A stretch of DNA of 64,000 nt, taken from Syncephalis plumigaleata. Its lineage: Eukaryota > Zoopagomycota > Zoopagomycetes > Zoopagales > Piptocephalidaceae. The stretch is from assembly GCA_025201365.1 (NCBI GenBank), contig JAIXMF010000005.1:1349402-1413401 (forward strand), in the 5' to 3' direction. Shown in pieces: positions 48,874-62,465 of this stretch; the first letter of the stretch is position 1, and each line of letters opens with the position of its first letter. Under the pieces are notes generated by a model that was not told where the DNA came from, searched no databases, and saw only the letters and a list, made by a program, of their open reading frames with translations. The position numbers and the translations under genes are program-made.

Positions 48874-49797
48874 ACTGCAGATGAACACAGGTAGATGCAG
48901 ATGGATGCTTGTACTATCAATTAATTAGAGCAGCGTGAGTAACATAGAACAAGTATGCAGTGGGGAGGAGCACATATGGAGCACGTACAATAGGAAATAA
49001 TCGAGAAGAACGCTTGCAGTGCAAATAGCATAGTCATGCACACGAGACTACTACACACGAGATAACATACAACGGGTAGAACAGAGACGAATACGTGCAA
49101 ACAACATACAAGAGAGATACAGCAGCAACACGGTCAACAATATACTTACTAGTTATGGTTTAGTAAGCTACAAGAAAACGAACAGCGTTTAAAGTTCAAG
49201 TGAATAGCTTTTAGTGAGTGCTTTTAGTGTTGAAAGAAAGAAAGAAATGAATGAGTTGATGATGTGACATTATTTAGCGCGCGTCCTTTTTATACCACAC
49301 ACTAAATAAGCAGACAAAATTGCTTGCACATTCTACTACAGCGTAAACACAGATATTTATTATAATGTACTCGCTATAATATTTTTGCCAATGCTTCTAC
49401 GCAATAAACATCCATGTTTACAATAACTATATGTTGATTCTTCGAGCAACTGCTGTTCTACATTGATGCAAATGGTGTATGTCATAGATGAATCTATACT
49501 AGATGATTAGCCTTGCTGGGTTTGACGACGACTGAAACGGTTAGTCCACCCACTGACCGAGAATAACATCCGATTCCATTCTAATTACCGAATACTTACT
49601 GCGGTATGTCAGCCATGTGATATGCCCAGTTTAATTTACCGATTGAGACGACGACTGTCCATACTCATATAGAAATGCCGTCAATGGTAATAATCGAGTG
49701 TTCGCTATGTTGGCAGTAATTAATGTAGCGTAGATTGCATAATAGCAGTATCGCGTGTATCAATATCTATAATTGGTCATATCATATGGATGTTTAT

Positions 49798-49801
49798 AGA
49801 C

Positions 49802-49839
<38 letters not shown>

Positions 49840-49840
49840 G
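49798..49840. repeat. (ATG)n microsatellite, A3
   Basis: About 12 ATG units occur here and at 60470-60508 in A4. The matching site in A1 and A2 has about four (CATCATCATCATC). Confidence 0.8.
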
Positions 49841-50042
49841 TATCATTAGTAGCAATAATTGCTAGCTGATCAGTCTAATCCATTCAACTAATAGTGAATA
49901 TCGTACACGAGTACTATATGATAAAGTAACGGTTTATAATTGGTATGTGTCTAACAACTTGGTTCCATGTGTTCAGGATGATCGAATGAATCAGGTTGTT
50001 ATTCAATAGGCTTGCTAGGACATCATCGATGGGATGTTGCTA

Positions 50043-51271
50043 TTAGTTACATGAATGCATAGTAGTATCAATGACATGTCCCTTGTTATTGTTCACAACA
50101 AACTGGCATCGATTGCATAGACATTCCGGTTGATCAGATCGATAGCTCCAACATCTAGGACATTTATGTCGTGCCGATAAATGTAGAATCATTTGGCCAG
50201 ATGCACCATTCATAGTGTCTATTACATTGTCGATCAATAGTCATTATCATGGCACACTCATACTTCATACTCCATGCTTATTTGGTAATGATATCGTTTC
50301 ACTAATAAGGACAGTGTCATTTCTCGTGGTTAATGTCGACTGTGCAGCAACATTAACCGATGCACATAAGAACAGTTCAGGTAGCTGTGATGCTAATGCG
50401 TATTGCTTAGTAAATATGTACAAATAATATCACTATCGCTATTATTATTATTACCGTCTTACCGTATTTCTGTAGCAATTGACCTAGTGGAGACATTGCA
50501 CTGTCTTTTAGTTCTAGTGTCAGATCGATTTGCGCGCTTGTCTTGACTCCCCTGTCAGTCAATGAGATTTGTCAAGAAATCATTTGGTATACTGCAGATA
50601 GCACTTACTTGGCCTGTCGCACCTTCTCGACTAGCTGGTAGTACTGACTACGAAGGTGTCGTAGCACTGTCCAGTCTTGCTCCAAAGCAGTATTATGCCA
50701 ACGACCATCCTATTCATATCAATGCTCGAGTGTTAGACCACACATAGCTCAGTGATTGCAAGTGTTTACCAGAGATATCCATCCCGACTGGAATACGCTA
50801 TCAAATGGTGTCGACCAACTCGACGAGGAGAAAAGCTGAATCTTCTCGGCTAAATGACAAGTAATTGGTGCGAGTGCGCGTGTGTACACCTCAGTTATCT
50901 ATGCGGCATTCCTTGCTTAGCTACATTTGCATATCAAGTATCAATGGCTTACGTGGTATACGGCAGTCTGTGCTGATCTTCGTGCCAACGATAATTTGTC
51001 GTCAACGTAAAGCCGCTCCTTGATAGATTGAAAGTAGAACGCCGATAGTTGTGAGTTGGTAGAGCGATTCAATTCTTGAATAACCACAATAAATAAGAAA
51101 GATATTAGTTCTACCGTTGCGTATGCTATTCACACTTCTTATCGACATACCTTTATTGAACGAGAATACTTGGTAAGTATTGCTAATTAACGTGGCAGAA
51201 CAATGTAGCCCATGTAAGATATAATGATCTATCAAGTAACGATGAGAATGCAAAAAGGTTAACGTAATCAA
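50043..51271 (-). pseudogene. IARS2: 5'-truncated isoleucyl-tRNA synthetase, A3
   Basis: C-terminal IleRS region ending in the zinc finger CPRCWSYRSDQPECLCNRC. It shares its replacements (W-S-Y, H-L-S-A) with A4 and not with A1/A2. The catalytic core is absent. Confidence 0.85.
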
Positions 51272-51297
51272 TATTCATTATTATTAAGTTGATTGTA

Positions 51298-51636
51298 CTA
51301 TGTTATAACACGTTTATTAAGTGAAGGAAAACCCGCATAGGAAGCATATTTGTGTACACCCAAAGCAATACCGGCCATAGACCAGTAAGCTACCCCTATC
51401 CCTCCTAAGCCAAACAATGCTGGCTTAGGCAACCCAAATATGCTTCCTATGATTACAATGTTTATACTATAATGGCAGTAATTAAATGGTTGATAGCGTT
51501 GTAAATGAATAATAAAGAGTATAATTAGTAAACGGCAGCTATTAGTATTGAATGTATGCACGAGTGGCCATATTTACTTACCTTCTAATTATTGTTGTGC
51601 GTTGCGTGTATCCTCGTAATATGAATAAACGGCTAT
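51298..51636 (-). pseudogene. Membrane-protein-like gene tail (B2)
   Basis: Counterpart of 24942-25280. It has the same two-exon structure and hydrophobic Gly-rich segment, ending SLNKRVIT. The frame is conserved despite several base changes, and it contains the 114-bp hairpin (51337-51450). Confidence 0.45.
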
Positions 51637-51698
51637 CTAATTAAGCAAAATGGTTAGTAGCAAAAGGGTAGCGAGGCAGATGCCGTTGTATGTCCTAG

Positions 51699-51920
51699 AA
51701 TTCCCCACGGAATACTATTGAGCAATCTTTCGATCTGCGTAATAGCGGACATACACAACATCTACCTACCGCGATAAATGAGTGTCTTGTAATAGCAGAA
51801 CTCTGCCACGGCGTTAGCCTTCCAACTATCCAGGACACTCAAGTACCGCTTACATTGATTGCGGATTACTACAACCATAGCAGCTTACTTAAGGAGAGCT
51901 GGTTTAACAGCACTCGATGA
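51699..51920 (+). pseudogene. Unrecognised gene-tail exon (B2)
   Basis: Counterpart of 24658-24879: 222 nt, same stop, no indel. No family was identified. Confidence 0.35.
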
Positions 51921-52559
51921 AAACTGTATCGCAATGCGTGCCCCGTTCCACTACTCGGTACTACCTCCAGTCACTTAAGCTCGCTGCTACTTTCGACTGT
52001 AGCTCCAACAACCAATGTCCCATGCATGTGTACATTCAAGCAAATAAAGCGCAAATATATAGTACCTATTAGCATACTTATTGTTACCGCCATACGAACA
52101 AATATAATAAAGAATAACTCATTCTATGTATATAAACGACAGTATTATGTAGGAAGTGTCATTACAAGAAAAGAGTAGCAGAATGATGGTGGAAAACGAA
52201 AGAAAAACAAAAGCGCAAAAGACGTAGACAGTTGAGAAAGATAACGGATGCAGTGTGCGGTCGGTTAGTTCTGATGGGCTAGGATTAAATAGTAGTTGAC
52301 GGTGACAACGTGCACAGGGTTAAGCTAGGTTGCAGCGCGATGTTATAAGGACGTGGCTGCAGTGCATAAGTGGAATAACGGCGTGTGAATTTTTTGGCAA
52401 GGATTGTGTAACCTAGATGGAATAGCTGTTTGATAATCGTTTTTGAAAGCGTTGTGTTGGATAAGTGAACAAAGAAATGAGGAAAACGATAGCTTGCGAT
52501 ATCTGAATTGGGATTAAGTAATAGCGTCGAAATAATGGGATGAACTGCCAACCTCATAA

Positions 52560-53165
52560 GCACTAGTAAAAGATGAATGGATGGAAGGAAATCTTGGTAA
52601 ACGGTATCAGTGCGGAAGTGCTTTGTCAATAATCAGGCAAATCGTGGCTGCTTACATAGAGCAAAACCACCTTCCAAATAAAGACGATGCAAGAGCGCAG
52701 TCACTTTGCTTGTTTATCTTGACGACCAATATCTTCTACACTCTGTAAATTTATCATGAATAAAGATATATACATTAAATGTGCACAGCGTATTTATTCA
52801 AGTGTCAAGCAATGTAAGCAAACTTGCCGCGTCGAAATCGGCCAAGTATTGGCAAAGATCGTAAAAAATGGATGGATGGATGGATGGAAATCCCAGTAAA
52901 CGATATCGGTGCGGGTCTTTTGCCAATAATCAGACGGATTATGGCTGCTTACATAGAGCAAAACCACCTTCCAAATAAAGACGATGCAAGAGCGCAGTCA
53001 CTTTGCTTGTTTATCTTGACGACCAATATCTTATATGCCCTGTAAATTTATCATGAATAAAGATATATACATTAAATGTGTACAGCGTATTTAGTCAAGT
53101 GTCAAGCTATCCAAGCGAACTTGCCGCGTTGAAATCGGTCAAGTATTGGCAAAGATCGTAAAAAA
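52560..53165 (+). repeat. About 300-bp tandem duplication carrying the ...AAYIEQNHLPNKDD... gene tail (B2)
   Basis: Two head-to-tail copies (about 52560-52866 and 52867-53165) each encode the tail ending at the same stop (NIFYTL in the first, NILYAL in the second). Each is followed by AATAAAGATATATACATT. B1 has a single copy at 23700-24038. A (GGAT)n run marks the junction. Confidence 0.8.
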
Positions 53166-53508
53166 CATGTGATTATTATAGTGTTGGAGCTGTTCAGTTC
53201 TGCTCAGCTCAGCTCAGCTCTACGCAGTATGAGTTTGAAATATTCCCAGGTACAAAGCGTACTGGACGAAGTGTAGCGGTATAAGCTGAAGCTACAGTTT
53301 TATGACCTATGTGTTGCGTTATATAAAGCCACTAGTGATGGCGACAGTAGGTACTGGGCTATGCACAACCTCTTATTCCACTACTCTTCCAGTTCTATCC
53401 ACTATCTAGTTCAATCTTGGTTTACGCGCAAGCTTTTCTTATCCCATACAGCTCCACTCCTGCTTTCTATACCCTTACAGTTATATACTTAACGATTGCG
53501 CTCCCAAG

Positions 53509-56000
53509 ATGGAACGACGTGCCGGTCCAGCACCAATACGAGTGCTAGCGTCAAAGTCTGCACCTATTCTAATACCAGCTACTACCGCTGGTATTAACGA
53601 TGGAAGAGTACGTATTGCCGCTTTTACTTCAGCTCCTATTCCCGCTACCGCCACTGCTCCTGCTACTACCGCTACCACCTCTCCTACTACTACTGCTGCT
53701 GCCACTGCTCCTGCTACTACCGCTACCACCTCTCCTACTACTACTGCTGCTGCCACTGCTCCTGCTACTACCGCTACCACCTCTCCTACTACTACTGCTA
53801 CTGCCACTGCTCCTGATACTACTACTACCACTGTCGCTGCTGCTGCCTCGGAGTCGGTGCTTGCTCAAACAGTGGTGTTATCGCCAAAGCCAGCACAACT
53901 ATCATCTGCTGGCGACGGTGGCTCAGGTGTAGGGAAAAAGCACAGTAAATTTATTCGTGTGCCTTTTGAGTGGCTCAAGCTGAAGCAGGAGAAACGCGCG
54001 AAGCTAGTAGGGTGGATAACGGTGGATGATGATAAGCAAGGTAAGCTGTGTTTAAATGATATTGACTACAATAACTAACCTATCTATAGAATTGTTACTT
54101 TACCGTGGTGGCAAGCTATCATTTGGTAATGAAGCTAGCTGGTAAGTCACTACTATGTCACCTTGATCTACTTGCTAATTGCAACATATTAGTGATTATA
54201 TGCTTCCTCTCGATACGATCTGCGCTTTCGACATATCAGAGGTAAGATCATAATCTTATTAAACGATGGATATAATCTAACCTGCAACTCATCAGAAGAA
54301 TGGCAAGATCCATATCATAGTAAGTACTATGCTCAAATGTATTGAACGTTTAACTAATCGTTTATTAGAATGGAGGTTCTGGTGTTTTAACTAGTAAGTT
54401 ATTGGTATGTACGGTCAAATACTCATGCTAATCAACTCTGTAGTAAACAATATACAAGAAAATGAACACAGAACATTTATAAACGTCGGCACCATCAATA
54501 TAAACGCTTGTGATAGTAAGTTACAGCAGCTTCATTGATAAACTTGAGCTAACAACATATATAGACAATTTTTTATATACCGCGTTAGAACACGCAGAAT
54601 CAGAGCAAGTGTCGCCTGTTTATTATACACAGGTAAATGGAGACAAATGTATACAATATTACTACTAACACGGTACAGATGCTCGGAGAGTACTATCATA
54701 CTACAAAGTGTCTCGGCAGGTAAGCGACCAAATAGCTAAATACAGGGAAATTCTATAATGAATAGCTAACGTGCGCATCTAGTGGCGGTTTCGGTGCCGT
54801 CTACAAAGGAATATCGCGCACTACCGGGGAAGAAGTGGCGATCAAGCAAGCCCATAGCGGCAATACGGCACTGGAAAACGAATGGGGCATAATGCGAAAA
54901 TTTCGCAAACAACAAAATATTTTACGTGTCATTAACTTCAATCAAAATGACTATGGCACGTTTGTTGTCGCGGAACTCGCTAAGGGAGGTAGTCTTTTAG
55001 ACTACATTAAGAAAACCCCAATACTTCTCCCTGAAGACAAGGTCAAGGCAATTGTCCGCCAAATCCTGTTGGCGCTTCAGGTAAGTAATACAACTATGAC
55101 TACTATTAAAGCTATATTAACCATATACTATTAGGATTTGCACAACGCCAATATCGCTCACCTTGGTAAGTAATCAGCTGTGCTTAGGATTAACTAATAA
55201 TGTGTACTCATGGTGATTTATTTAATGTAATCCAATTACAATTAGACATAAAGGTAAGTCATTTGATTATTTGCTTTATTACAAATATTAACACAAACAT
55301 AGCTGGAAAATGTTCTTTTCAAGGACAAGGATTGTACACGCATCCTCCTGGCAGATTTTGGATTGTCGCACGAATTCGTATATCCATATACGCCTATCCA
55401 GTCGCTTACTGGCACCCCAATGTATACGGCACCGGAAATCCTCTTGTGCCAGGAAGATGCGACTACAATTGTGCAATCCTTCATAAATCAAGGTGATATC
55501 GGTATGCAGAAAGTTGCCTATATTTTAAATTCGTACCTTGGATATAGTATAAGTAGCGATATGTGGAGCGTAGGCGTGCTTACATATTTGCTGCTATCCT
55601 GTAAGTTAATCTCTGCTTAAAATTAATGATAGCTAACGCGATATACTATAGATGAGCATCCATTCCCGGGATGCATGGGTAAGCGCACTTATAAAGAGTG
55701 CCTAGAGGAGATTTTAAATGAACAAACACCATTTAAAACTATAAATTTCAATGAACCTGTGCACGAAGGTAAGTTACGAGTACACTAATAAAATCAGCTA
55801 ACTATAACGAATACTGTTTAGGGATTGATTTTATTAATGGGCTTCTTCAATTGAATCCTATCCAACGAATGACGGTCAAGGATGCCCTGCAGCATCCATG
55901 GCTTAAATCGTTGGAAGAAACGAACAAGCGCGAGCTTGCTAGCCACTCACAATCCGACCAGGCCGATCAATCACCAAAGCGACCACGGTACGCTCCTTAA
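53509..56000 (+). CDS. FHA-CAMK protein kinase, B2 copy
   Basis: Same gene as 20823-23365, with the same exons, motifs and 8-nt microexon (55246-55253). The first exon is 53509-54040. The FHA-like domain runs from about 54088 to 54514. The glycine loop is formed across the junction to the exon starting near 54781 (LGSGGFGAVYKG). The stop is at 56000. Differences from B1 are few: three minisatellite units instead of four, RKQQ for RKQR, NEPVHE for NAPVHE. All kinase landmarks (VAIK, HLDIKLEN, DFG, APE) are intact, so both copies could be expressed. Confidence 0.82.
53640..53830 (+). repeat. 51-bp coding minisatellite, three units (B2)
   Basis: Units encode the Ala/Pro/Thr 17-residue repeat seen in B1, one unit fewer. 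Confidence 0.8.
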
Positions 56001-56239
56001 ATGTCATCACTGGTGTATCATGCAATTCTGTTCAATAAATGTACTACTATTGTCATTAACAATTAAATTACCAATACAAACATTTCTATACTTGCTACTA
56101 AATTCATTTCACTGTTGCTTTCTCTATTCATTACAATTTATTCATTCATTCTACCTTATCCCACTACATACACATGCTTGTCACTACTGCCATTTCACTC
56201 TGCGTGTATCCACGATTCCATCTATTGCTCATTCTCCCT

Positions 56240-56560
56240 GTTATTTATTTCTTTAAACAGCACGCGTCTTCTTTGTGTCAACTGCATTCTAACTGTTTTC
56301 CATGTTTCCCTTTCCCTTCTTTACCACTATTGTCTTCTTTCTGCTAACTTCATTTCCCCTGTCATTCAACAACGCGCGTCTTCTTCATGCCAACTGCATT
56401 TCCCCGTCATTTCCCTTACCACTAAACAGTAAGTGCCTTCTTTGTGTCAACTACATTCCACTTGTCAGTAAACAACACGCGTCTACTTCCTCTTAACTAT
56501 ATGCTAGCTAGTTCTTTTACTTTCTCAGTAATACACGTCTTCTTCGTGTCATTCACATTC
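56240..56560 (+). repeat. Array of ACGCGTCTTCTT-type motifs (B2)
   Basis: Copies such as CACGCGTCTTCTTTGTGTCA recur with about 50-bp spacing between pyrimidine-rich spacers, directly downstream of the kinase. It mirrors 20250-20560. Confidence 0.55.
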
Positions 56561-57339
56561 CACTTACTCCCTCTTTCACTTTAGCATACACATTCCCAAT
56601 AGCAACTATCCTGCCATACTATCTCTATGACTTTTATTTATCTCTTTGTTCTCTTCCTCTTGCTCTAAACTATCTACATGCTCACTTGTCGTTATTATTA
56701 CTATACCAATAAGTGTTGTTTATTGTTCGTTCTAGTCCTTTGCTTTCTATCACTGTCCTGCTTATTTATCAATGTTTAAGCGTTTACTGCTCTCGTTGTA
56801 ATATGTACCTTTTACTTTTACCACTCTTTTCCGTCCTCTGTTTGTATGCCACCCTTACGTCATGCTTTTATTTGTATTTTTATTTGTTTACTGCCATCTA
56901 CATACTCTATCTACCTACAAGCATACACTGCTTCTTCAAATAAACTGGCATACGTGTTCATGCACCCTTCCTTGTTCATTTCTTGCTCAATCGTGACAAG
57001 TCAGTCATTCTACCAGTTACTGCTTGTTTATTACATTGTTTATCGTGTATTCTATTTGTTCACTCGTTGCTCTCTATGCAATTAACCGTAAGCATTGTCA
57101 TCATAGTTTATTCAATAAATACACGAGTCACAATACTCATCGAATATAGCATATGATTATGGAGTATGCGAGTATTTGTAATGTGAATCCGATTTATTTA
57201 GTATGATATAGTTGACACTGTAAACTATCATTGAAGCATTTGGTAAAATCGAGTATTGCATCCTCGTCGTAAGCATATATGCATATGTGATCATTCCATT
57301 CACTAGTTTGCTAGTCATTAAATCGTTAATAGCATTAGC

Positions 57340-58190
57340 CGAATAGGACTACAAGACAGCACAAGACTTGCAGGTAAGATGGTAGCAGAAGACATGTATA
57401 TAAATCCATTTAATAAACTGCACTAGATTTATTGATTGGGAATCGAATAAAGTAGTACCGGTGGCCATAGCAGCAATGAATGGATTTGAACTAGGCGGCA
57501 ATAATCTTCATGTTATTACAGCGATGATACCTGGCACATTGATCGAAGGCATGAATGCATTAAAAGGATTGGCACCACATCAAGCATCATCTGCTACGAT
57601 AGCCAGTACTGCTACTACGAGTACTATGGTCAAAGGTAGTATACATGTACATACATGCATACATACATAGCAATACCTTGACAGGACAATCCATGACAAT
57701 ACCACCGGTGGAACCATTGAATAGCGTATTGGGTGAAGAACATATCAGCATTAAAGGAAGTCAGCGCTATGCGGTAATGCAGAAACTCGCACAGAGTGAA
57801 GAGGTAGGCAACACGTATGTACTGGTATATCGAGTAACATTGCTGGTGTAGGCAGCCCGTGTTGCACATGATCGTGCACAAAAGAGCGACAACACGACGA
57901 CTACTGTGGTGCGTATTGCTAATGCAGTCACTGCCGGTGAAGCGGATGATACACTAAGCGAAGATTTCGAGGAGGAGTGTCGTCGCTTTGATGTCGTAAC
58001 TCGTATTCACATTGAAGTAGACGACGATACCGCTGGTGCCGCCTATATATTCGTGCAGTTTGATAATGTGTCTGATGCATAACAAGCGGTGAAGATGCTC
58101 CATGGCCGCTGGTTCAGTGGGCGACAGTTGACGGCCTACTTTTACAACCAGAATGCGTTTATTCAAGGCAATTATCGATTAGCTATGTAG
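57340..58190 (+). pseudogene. PUF60: 5'-truncated PUF60-like splicing factor, A4
   Basis: It has the RRM2 end (AIAAMNGFELGG), the SSATIAS variant shared with A3, the linker and the UHM exon. The in-frame TAA is at 58079-58081, shared with A1 and A2. Non-functional fragment. Confidence 0.85.
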
Positions 58191-58765
58191 ACACCAAGGA
58201 ATAATAAAGTGAATATCTCAACTTGGTACATTCATACGACATATGTTGCTATAATGTGTAGTCGAGCAAGTAGTCCGTAGAATGATGCATCATTAAACAT
58301 TACCTACAATGGAGTGTCAATTACAATGTGGTATACCTTTACAGCTGGTGATACACTACTAGTGTATGATGTGCTAGATGTCGTAGTAGCTGATCGATAC
58401 GTACTAACCTATTGAATGATGATGGATTTGATGGTAATCTTGTGTCTAATAAAAAGTATTAGTAGTATGATATGGCTGCATTGTACTTACTTGAACTGTT
58501 TGCTTTTTAGATATGACCAAGTGTAAACACGCTTAGACAAGTGTATACAGGAGATTATGAATATTTATTGACAGAAAAAGCAAAACAAACATATTGATAC
58601 AGTTGGCCATACATGGCACATATTGAATGGAAATAGGAAAAGTGTGGCAACGGCCACATTGTTGGTATAACCCGATAGTAGTAGTAGTAATAATAAAAAC
58701 CTATTAGTAATGTTAGTTATTGTATTAGTAGTGTATGTTAGTGTTGACTTACCTTATTATTATTA

Positions 58766-59539
58766 TTATTCATCGGGTATCACACAACGCACGCGACGAA
58801 CACGCTTGCGCTGTGGTTCGTCCGTGTCGGTCGACCCTGCCGACACAGACTTGGAGAGAGAGGGAGTGGTAGGGGAAATGGGAGGGGAAGGAAGATGAGG
58901 GCGGGAGGTGCGGGAGGTGCGGCGAGAGCGGAGAGGACGGCTGGGTCGAGCCGTGGTATTGGGTTTGAATATGATTGTCAATGGAGCGACTTCCGGTTGA
59001 TACCGGACGTCTTCCATTGGCGTTGGTGTGTTATTAGAGGAGGTGGAGGAGTGGTAGTGGTAGTTGCGAAGAAAGCAAAAGTCGGGAATGGGAGAGGGAT
59101 TTAGGATGTAGAACGGATCAAGAGGAGGGAGAGAGGGAGCGGGGAGAGGGAGTGGAGGCGTAGCGCCAATGCGGCTTAGCCGCTCGCGGTTCCACTGGCG
59201 CCAGAGCTTCTTGCGCTCGATAGCGCGTTGTTTGATGCGCTCTAGGATGCTATCCTTGCGCTTACGCTCGAAATGACGAGCTTTTTTAGGCACCGAAGTG
59301 CTTTTTAGTTTTAACTCAGTTTCGGAGTGTGATCGTTTACGCACGATCATGGAAGCGGACGTGGCTTCTGAATTATAGAATGGGCGGAGGCCCATCATAC
59401 CACACTAAGTGTGACGTATTAGTAACGCGTTTCAACTGCTAGTGCCATAATCACTTACCGTGACGTGTGGTGGCACAATGCTATTGCCCTGTGCACCATG
59501 CACAGATGGCATAAAGATGGATTGGTAAGCTGAAAACAT
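58766..59539 (-). CDS. Gene X, A4 copy
   Basis: Intact. The main coding exon (58766-59404) translates identically to that of A2 (C-terminus CVIPDE). The first coding exon is 59459-59539, and the TATA box is at 59953-59962 on the minus strand. Confidence 0.75.
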
Positions 59540-60469
59540 ACTGCAGATGAACACAGGTAGATGCAGATGGATGCTTGTACTATCAATTAATTAGAGCAGC
59601 GTGAGTAACATAGAACAAGTATGCAGTGGGGAGGAGCACATATGGAGCACGTACAATAGGAACATAATCGAGAAGAACGCTTGCAGTGCAAATAGCATAG
59701 TCATGCACACGAGACTACTACACACGAGATAACATACAACGGGTAGAACAGAGACGAATACGTGCAAACAACATACAAGAGAGATACAGCAGCAACACGG
59801 TCAACAATATACTTACTAGTTATGGTTTTAGTAAGCTACAAGAAAACGAACAGCGTTTAAAGTTCAAGTGAATAGCTTTTAGTGAGTGCTTTTAGTGTTG
59901 AAAGAAAGAAAGAAATGAATGAGTTGATGATGTGACATTATTTAGCGCGCGTCCTTTTTATACCACACACTAAATAAGCAGACAAAATTGCTTGCACATT
60001 CTACTACAGCGTAAACACAGATATTTATTATAATGTACTCGCTATAATATTTTTGCCAATGCTTCTACGCAATAAACATCCATGTTTACAATAACTATAT
60101 GTTGATTCTTCGAGCAACTGCTGTTCTACATTGATGCAAATGGTGTATGTCATAGATGAATCTATACTAGATGATTAGCCTTGCTGGGTTTGACGACGAC
60201 TGAAACGGTTAGTCCACCCACTGACCGAGAATAACATCCGATTCCATTCTAATTACCGAATACTTACTGCGGTATGTCAGCCATGTGATATGCCCAGTTT
60301 AATTTACCGATTGAGACGACGACTGTCCATACTCATATAGAAATGCCGTCAATGGTAATAATCGAGTGTTCGCTATGTTGGCAGTAATTAATGTAGCGTA
60401 GATTGCATAATAGCAGTATCGCGTGTATCAATATCTATAATTGGTCATATCATATGGATGTTTATAGAC

Positions 60470-60507
<38 letters not shown>

Positions 60508-60710
60508 GTATCATTAGTAGCAATAATTGCTAGCTGATCAGTCTAATCCATTCAACTAATAGTGAATATCGTACACGAGTACTATATGATAAAGTAACGG
60601 TTTATAATTGGTATGTGTCTAACAACTTGGTTCCATGTGTTCAGGATGATCGAATGAATCAGGTTGTTATTCAATAGGCTTGCTAGGACATCATCGATGG
60701 GATGTTGCTA

Positions 60711-61939
60711 TTAGTTACATGAATGCATAGTAGTATCAATGACATGTCCCTTGTTATTGTTCACAACAAACTGGCATCGATTGCATAGACATTCCGGTTG
60801 ATCAGATCGATAGCTCCAACATCTAGGACATTTATGTCGTGCCGATAAATGTAGAATCATTTGGCCAGATGCACCATTCATAGTGTCTATTACATTGTCG
60901 ATCAATAGTCATTATCATGGCACACTCATACTTCATACTCCATGCTTATTTGGTAATGATATCGTTTCACTAATAAGGACAGTGTCATTTCTCGTGGTTA
61001 ATGTCGACTGTGCAGCAACATTAACCGATGCACATAAGAACAGTTCAGGTAGCTGTGATGCTAATGCGTATTGCTTAGTAAATATGTACAAATAATATCA
61101 CTATCGCTATTATTATTATTACCGTCTTACCGTATTTCTGTAGCAATTGACCTAGTGGAGACATTGCACTGTCTTTTAGTTCTAGTGTCAGATCGATTTG
61201 CGCGCTTGTCTTGACTCCCCTGTCAGTCAATGAGATTTGTCAAGAAATCATTTGGTATACTGCAGATAGCACTTACTTGGCCTGTCGCACCTTCTCGACT
61301 AGCTGGTAGTACTGACTACGAAGGTGTCGTAGCACTGTCCAGTCTTGCTCCAAAGCAGTATTATGCCAACGACCATCCTATTCATATCAATGCTCGAGTG
61401 TTAGACCACACATAGCTCAGTGATTGCAAGTATTTACCAGTGATATCCATCCCGAGTGGAATACGCTATCAAATGGTGTCGACCAACTCGACGAGGAGAA
61501 AAGCTGAATCTTCTCGGCTAAATGACAAGTAATTGGTGCGAGTGCGCGTGTGTACACCTCAGTTATCTATGCGGCATTCCTTGCTTAGCTACATTTGCAT
61601 ATCAAGTATCAATGGCTTACGTGGTATACGGCAGTCTGTGCTGATCTTCGTGCCAACGATAATTTGTCGTCAACGTAAAGCCGCTCCTTGATAGATTGAA
61701 AGTAGAACGCCGATAGTTGTGAGTTGGTAAAGCGATTCAATTCTTGAATAACCACAATAAATAAGAAAGATATTAGTTCTACCGTTGCGTATGCTATTCA
61801 CACTTCTTATCGACATACCTTTATTGAACGAGAATACTTGGTAAGTATTGCTAATTAACGTGGCAGAACAATGTAGTTTATGTAAAGTGTACTGGTCTAT
61901 CAAGTAACAATGAGAATGCAAAACGGTTGACGTAATCAA
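60711..61939 (-). pseudogene. IARS2: 5'-truncated isoleucyl-tRNA synthetase, A4
   Basis: C-terminal IleRS fragment. Its last exon, with the zinc finger CPRCWSYRSDQPECLCNRC, translates identically to A3 and differs from A1/A2. The catalytic core is missing. Confidence 0.85.
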
Positions 61940-62465
61940 TATTCATTATCACTGTAGAAATGCCAACTGGCACGGCGCAACAATGTCAAGCGTAATAATA
62001 ATGATAAATCAGTGTTAGTCATGCATGCTTCATTGATAGCGATAACTATTATCATCAATTCTATAAGATAAACGATACGAGTACGCATATAGGTCGTGAT
62101 TAAAGCTAGAGTAATTTAATTTAGCATATATGCATTAATATGCGCGTCCATGCAAGTTGATGAGAATTCGTCAATCAGCAATTTGCACATGGCGTAAGGA
62201 GCATAATTTATTCACACCATATACGAATGACACCTATATAAATATTCTTATGTTCTATTAAAAAGGAGGATTCATTAGTCAACATCTCATGTCAATTGCA
62301 GTTGGTACACTAGTGGCAACCGTTCTCTCTTTTACTGTCACCGTGTTATTGACACCGCTTTCGTCGAAAAGGTTTCAGCAAGTCTATCAATATTATTGTT
62401 TACATATCGTCTTCATTTTCAAGCGTCAGTCACTTCAGTAAGGTATTGCTTTATTGTTATAATCA

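Larger units (their letters stand above)
46644..51275 (-). repeat. Repeat unit A3
   Basis: Inverted relative to A1/A2. It is the most diverged A unit in its gene X and PUF60 half and nearly identical to A4 in its IleRS half. Confidence 0.87.
51276..57296 (-). repeat. Repeat unit B2
   Basis: Inverted copy of B1 with the kinase on the plus strand. It is longer than B1 mainly because of the tandem duplication at 52560-53165. Confidence 0.87.
57297..61945 (-). repeat. Repeat unit A4
   Basis: Inverted A unit. It is a mosaic: the gene X part matches A2, while the IleRS part and part of the PUF60 exon match A3. Confidence 0.87.
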
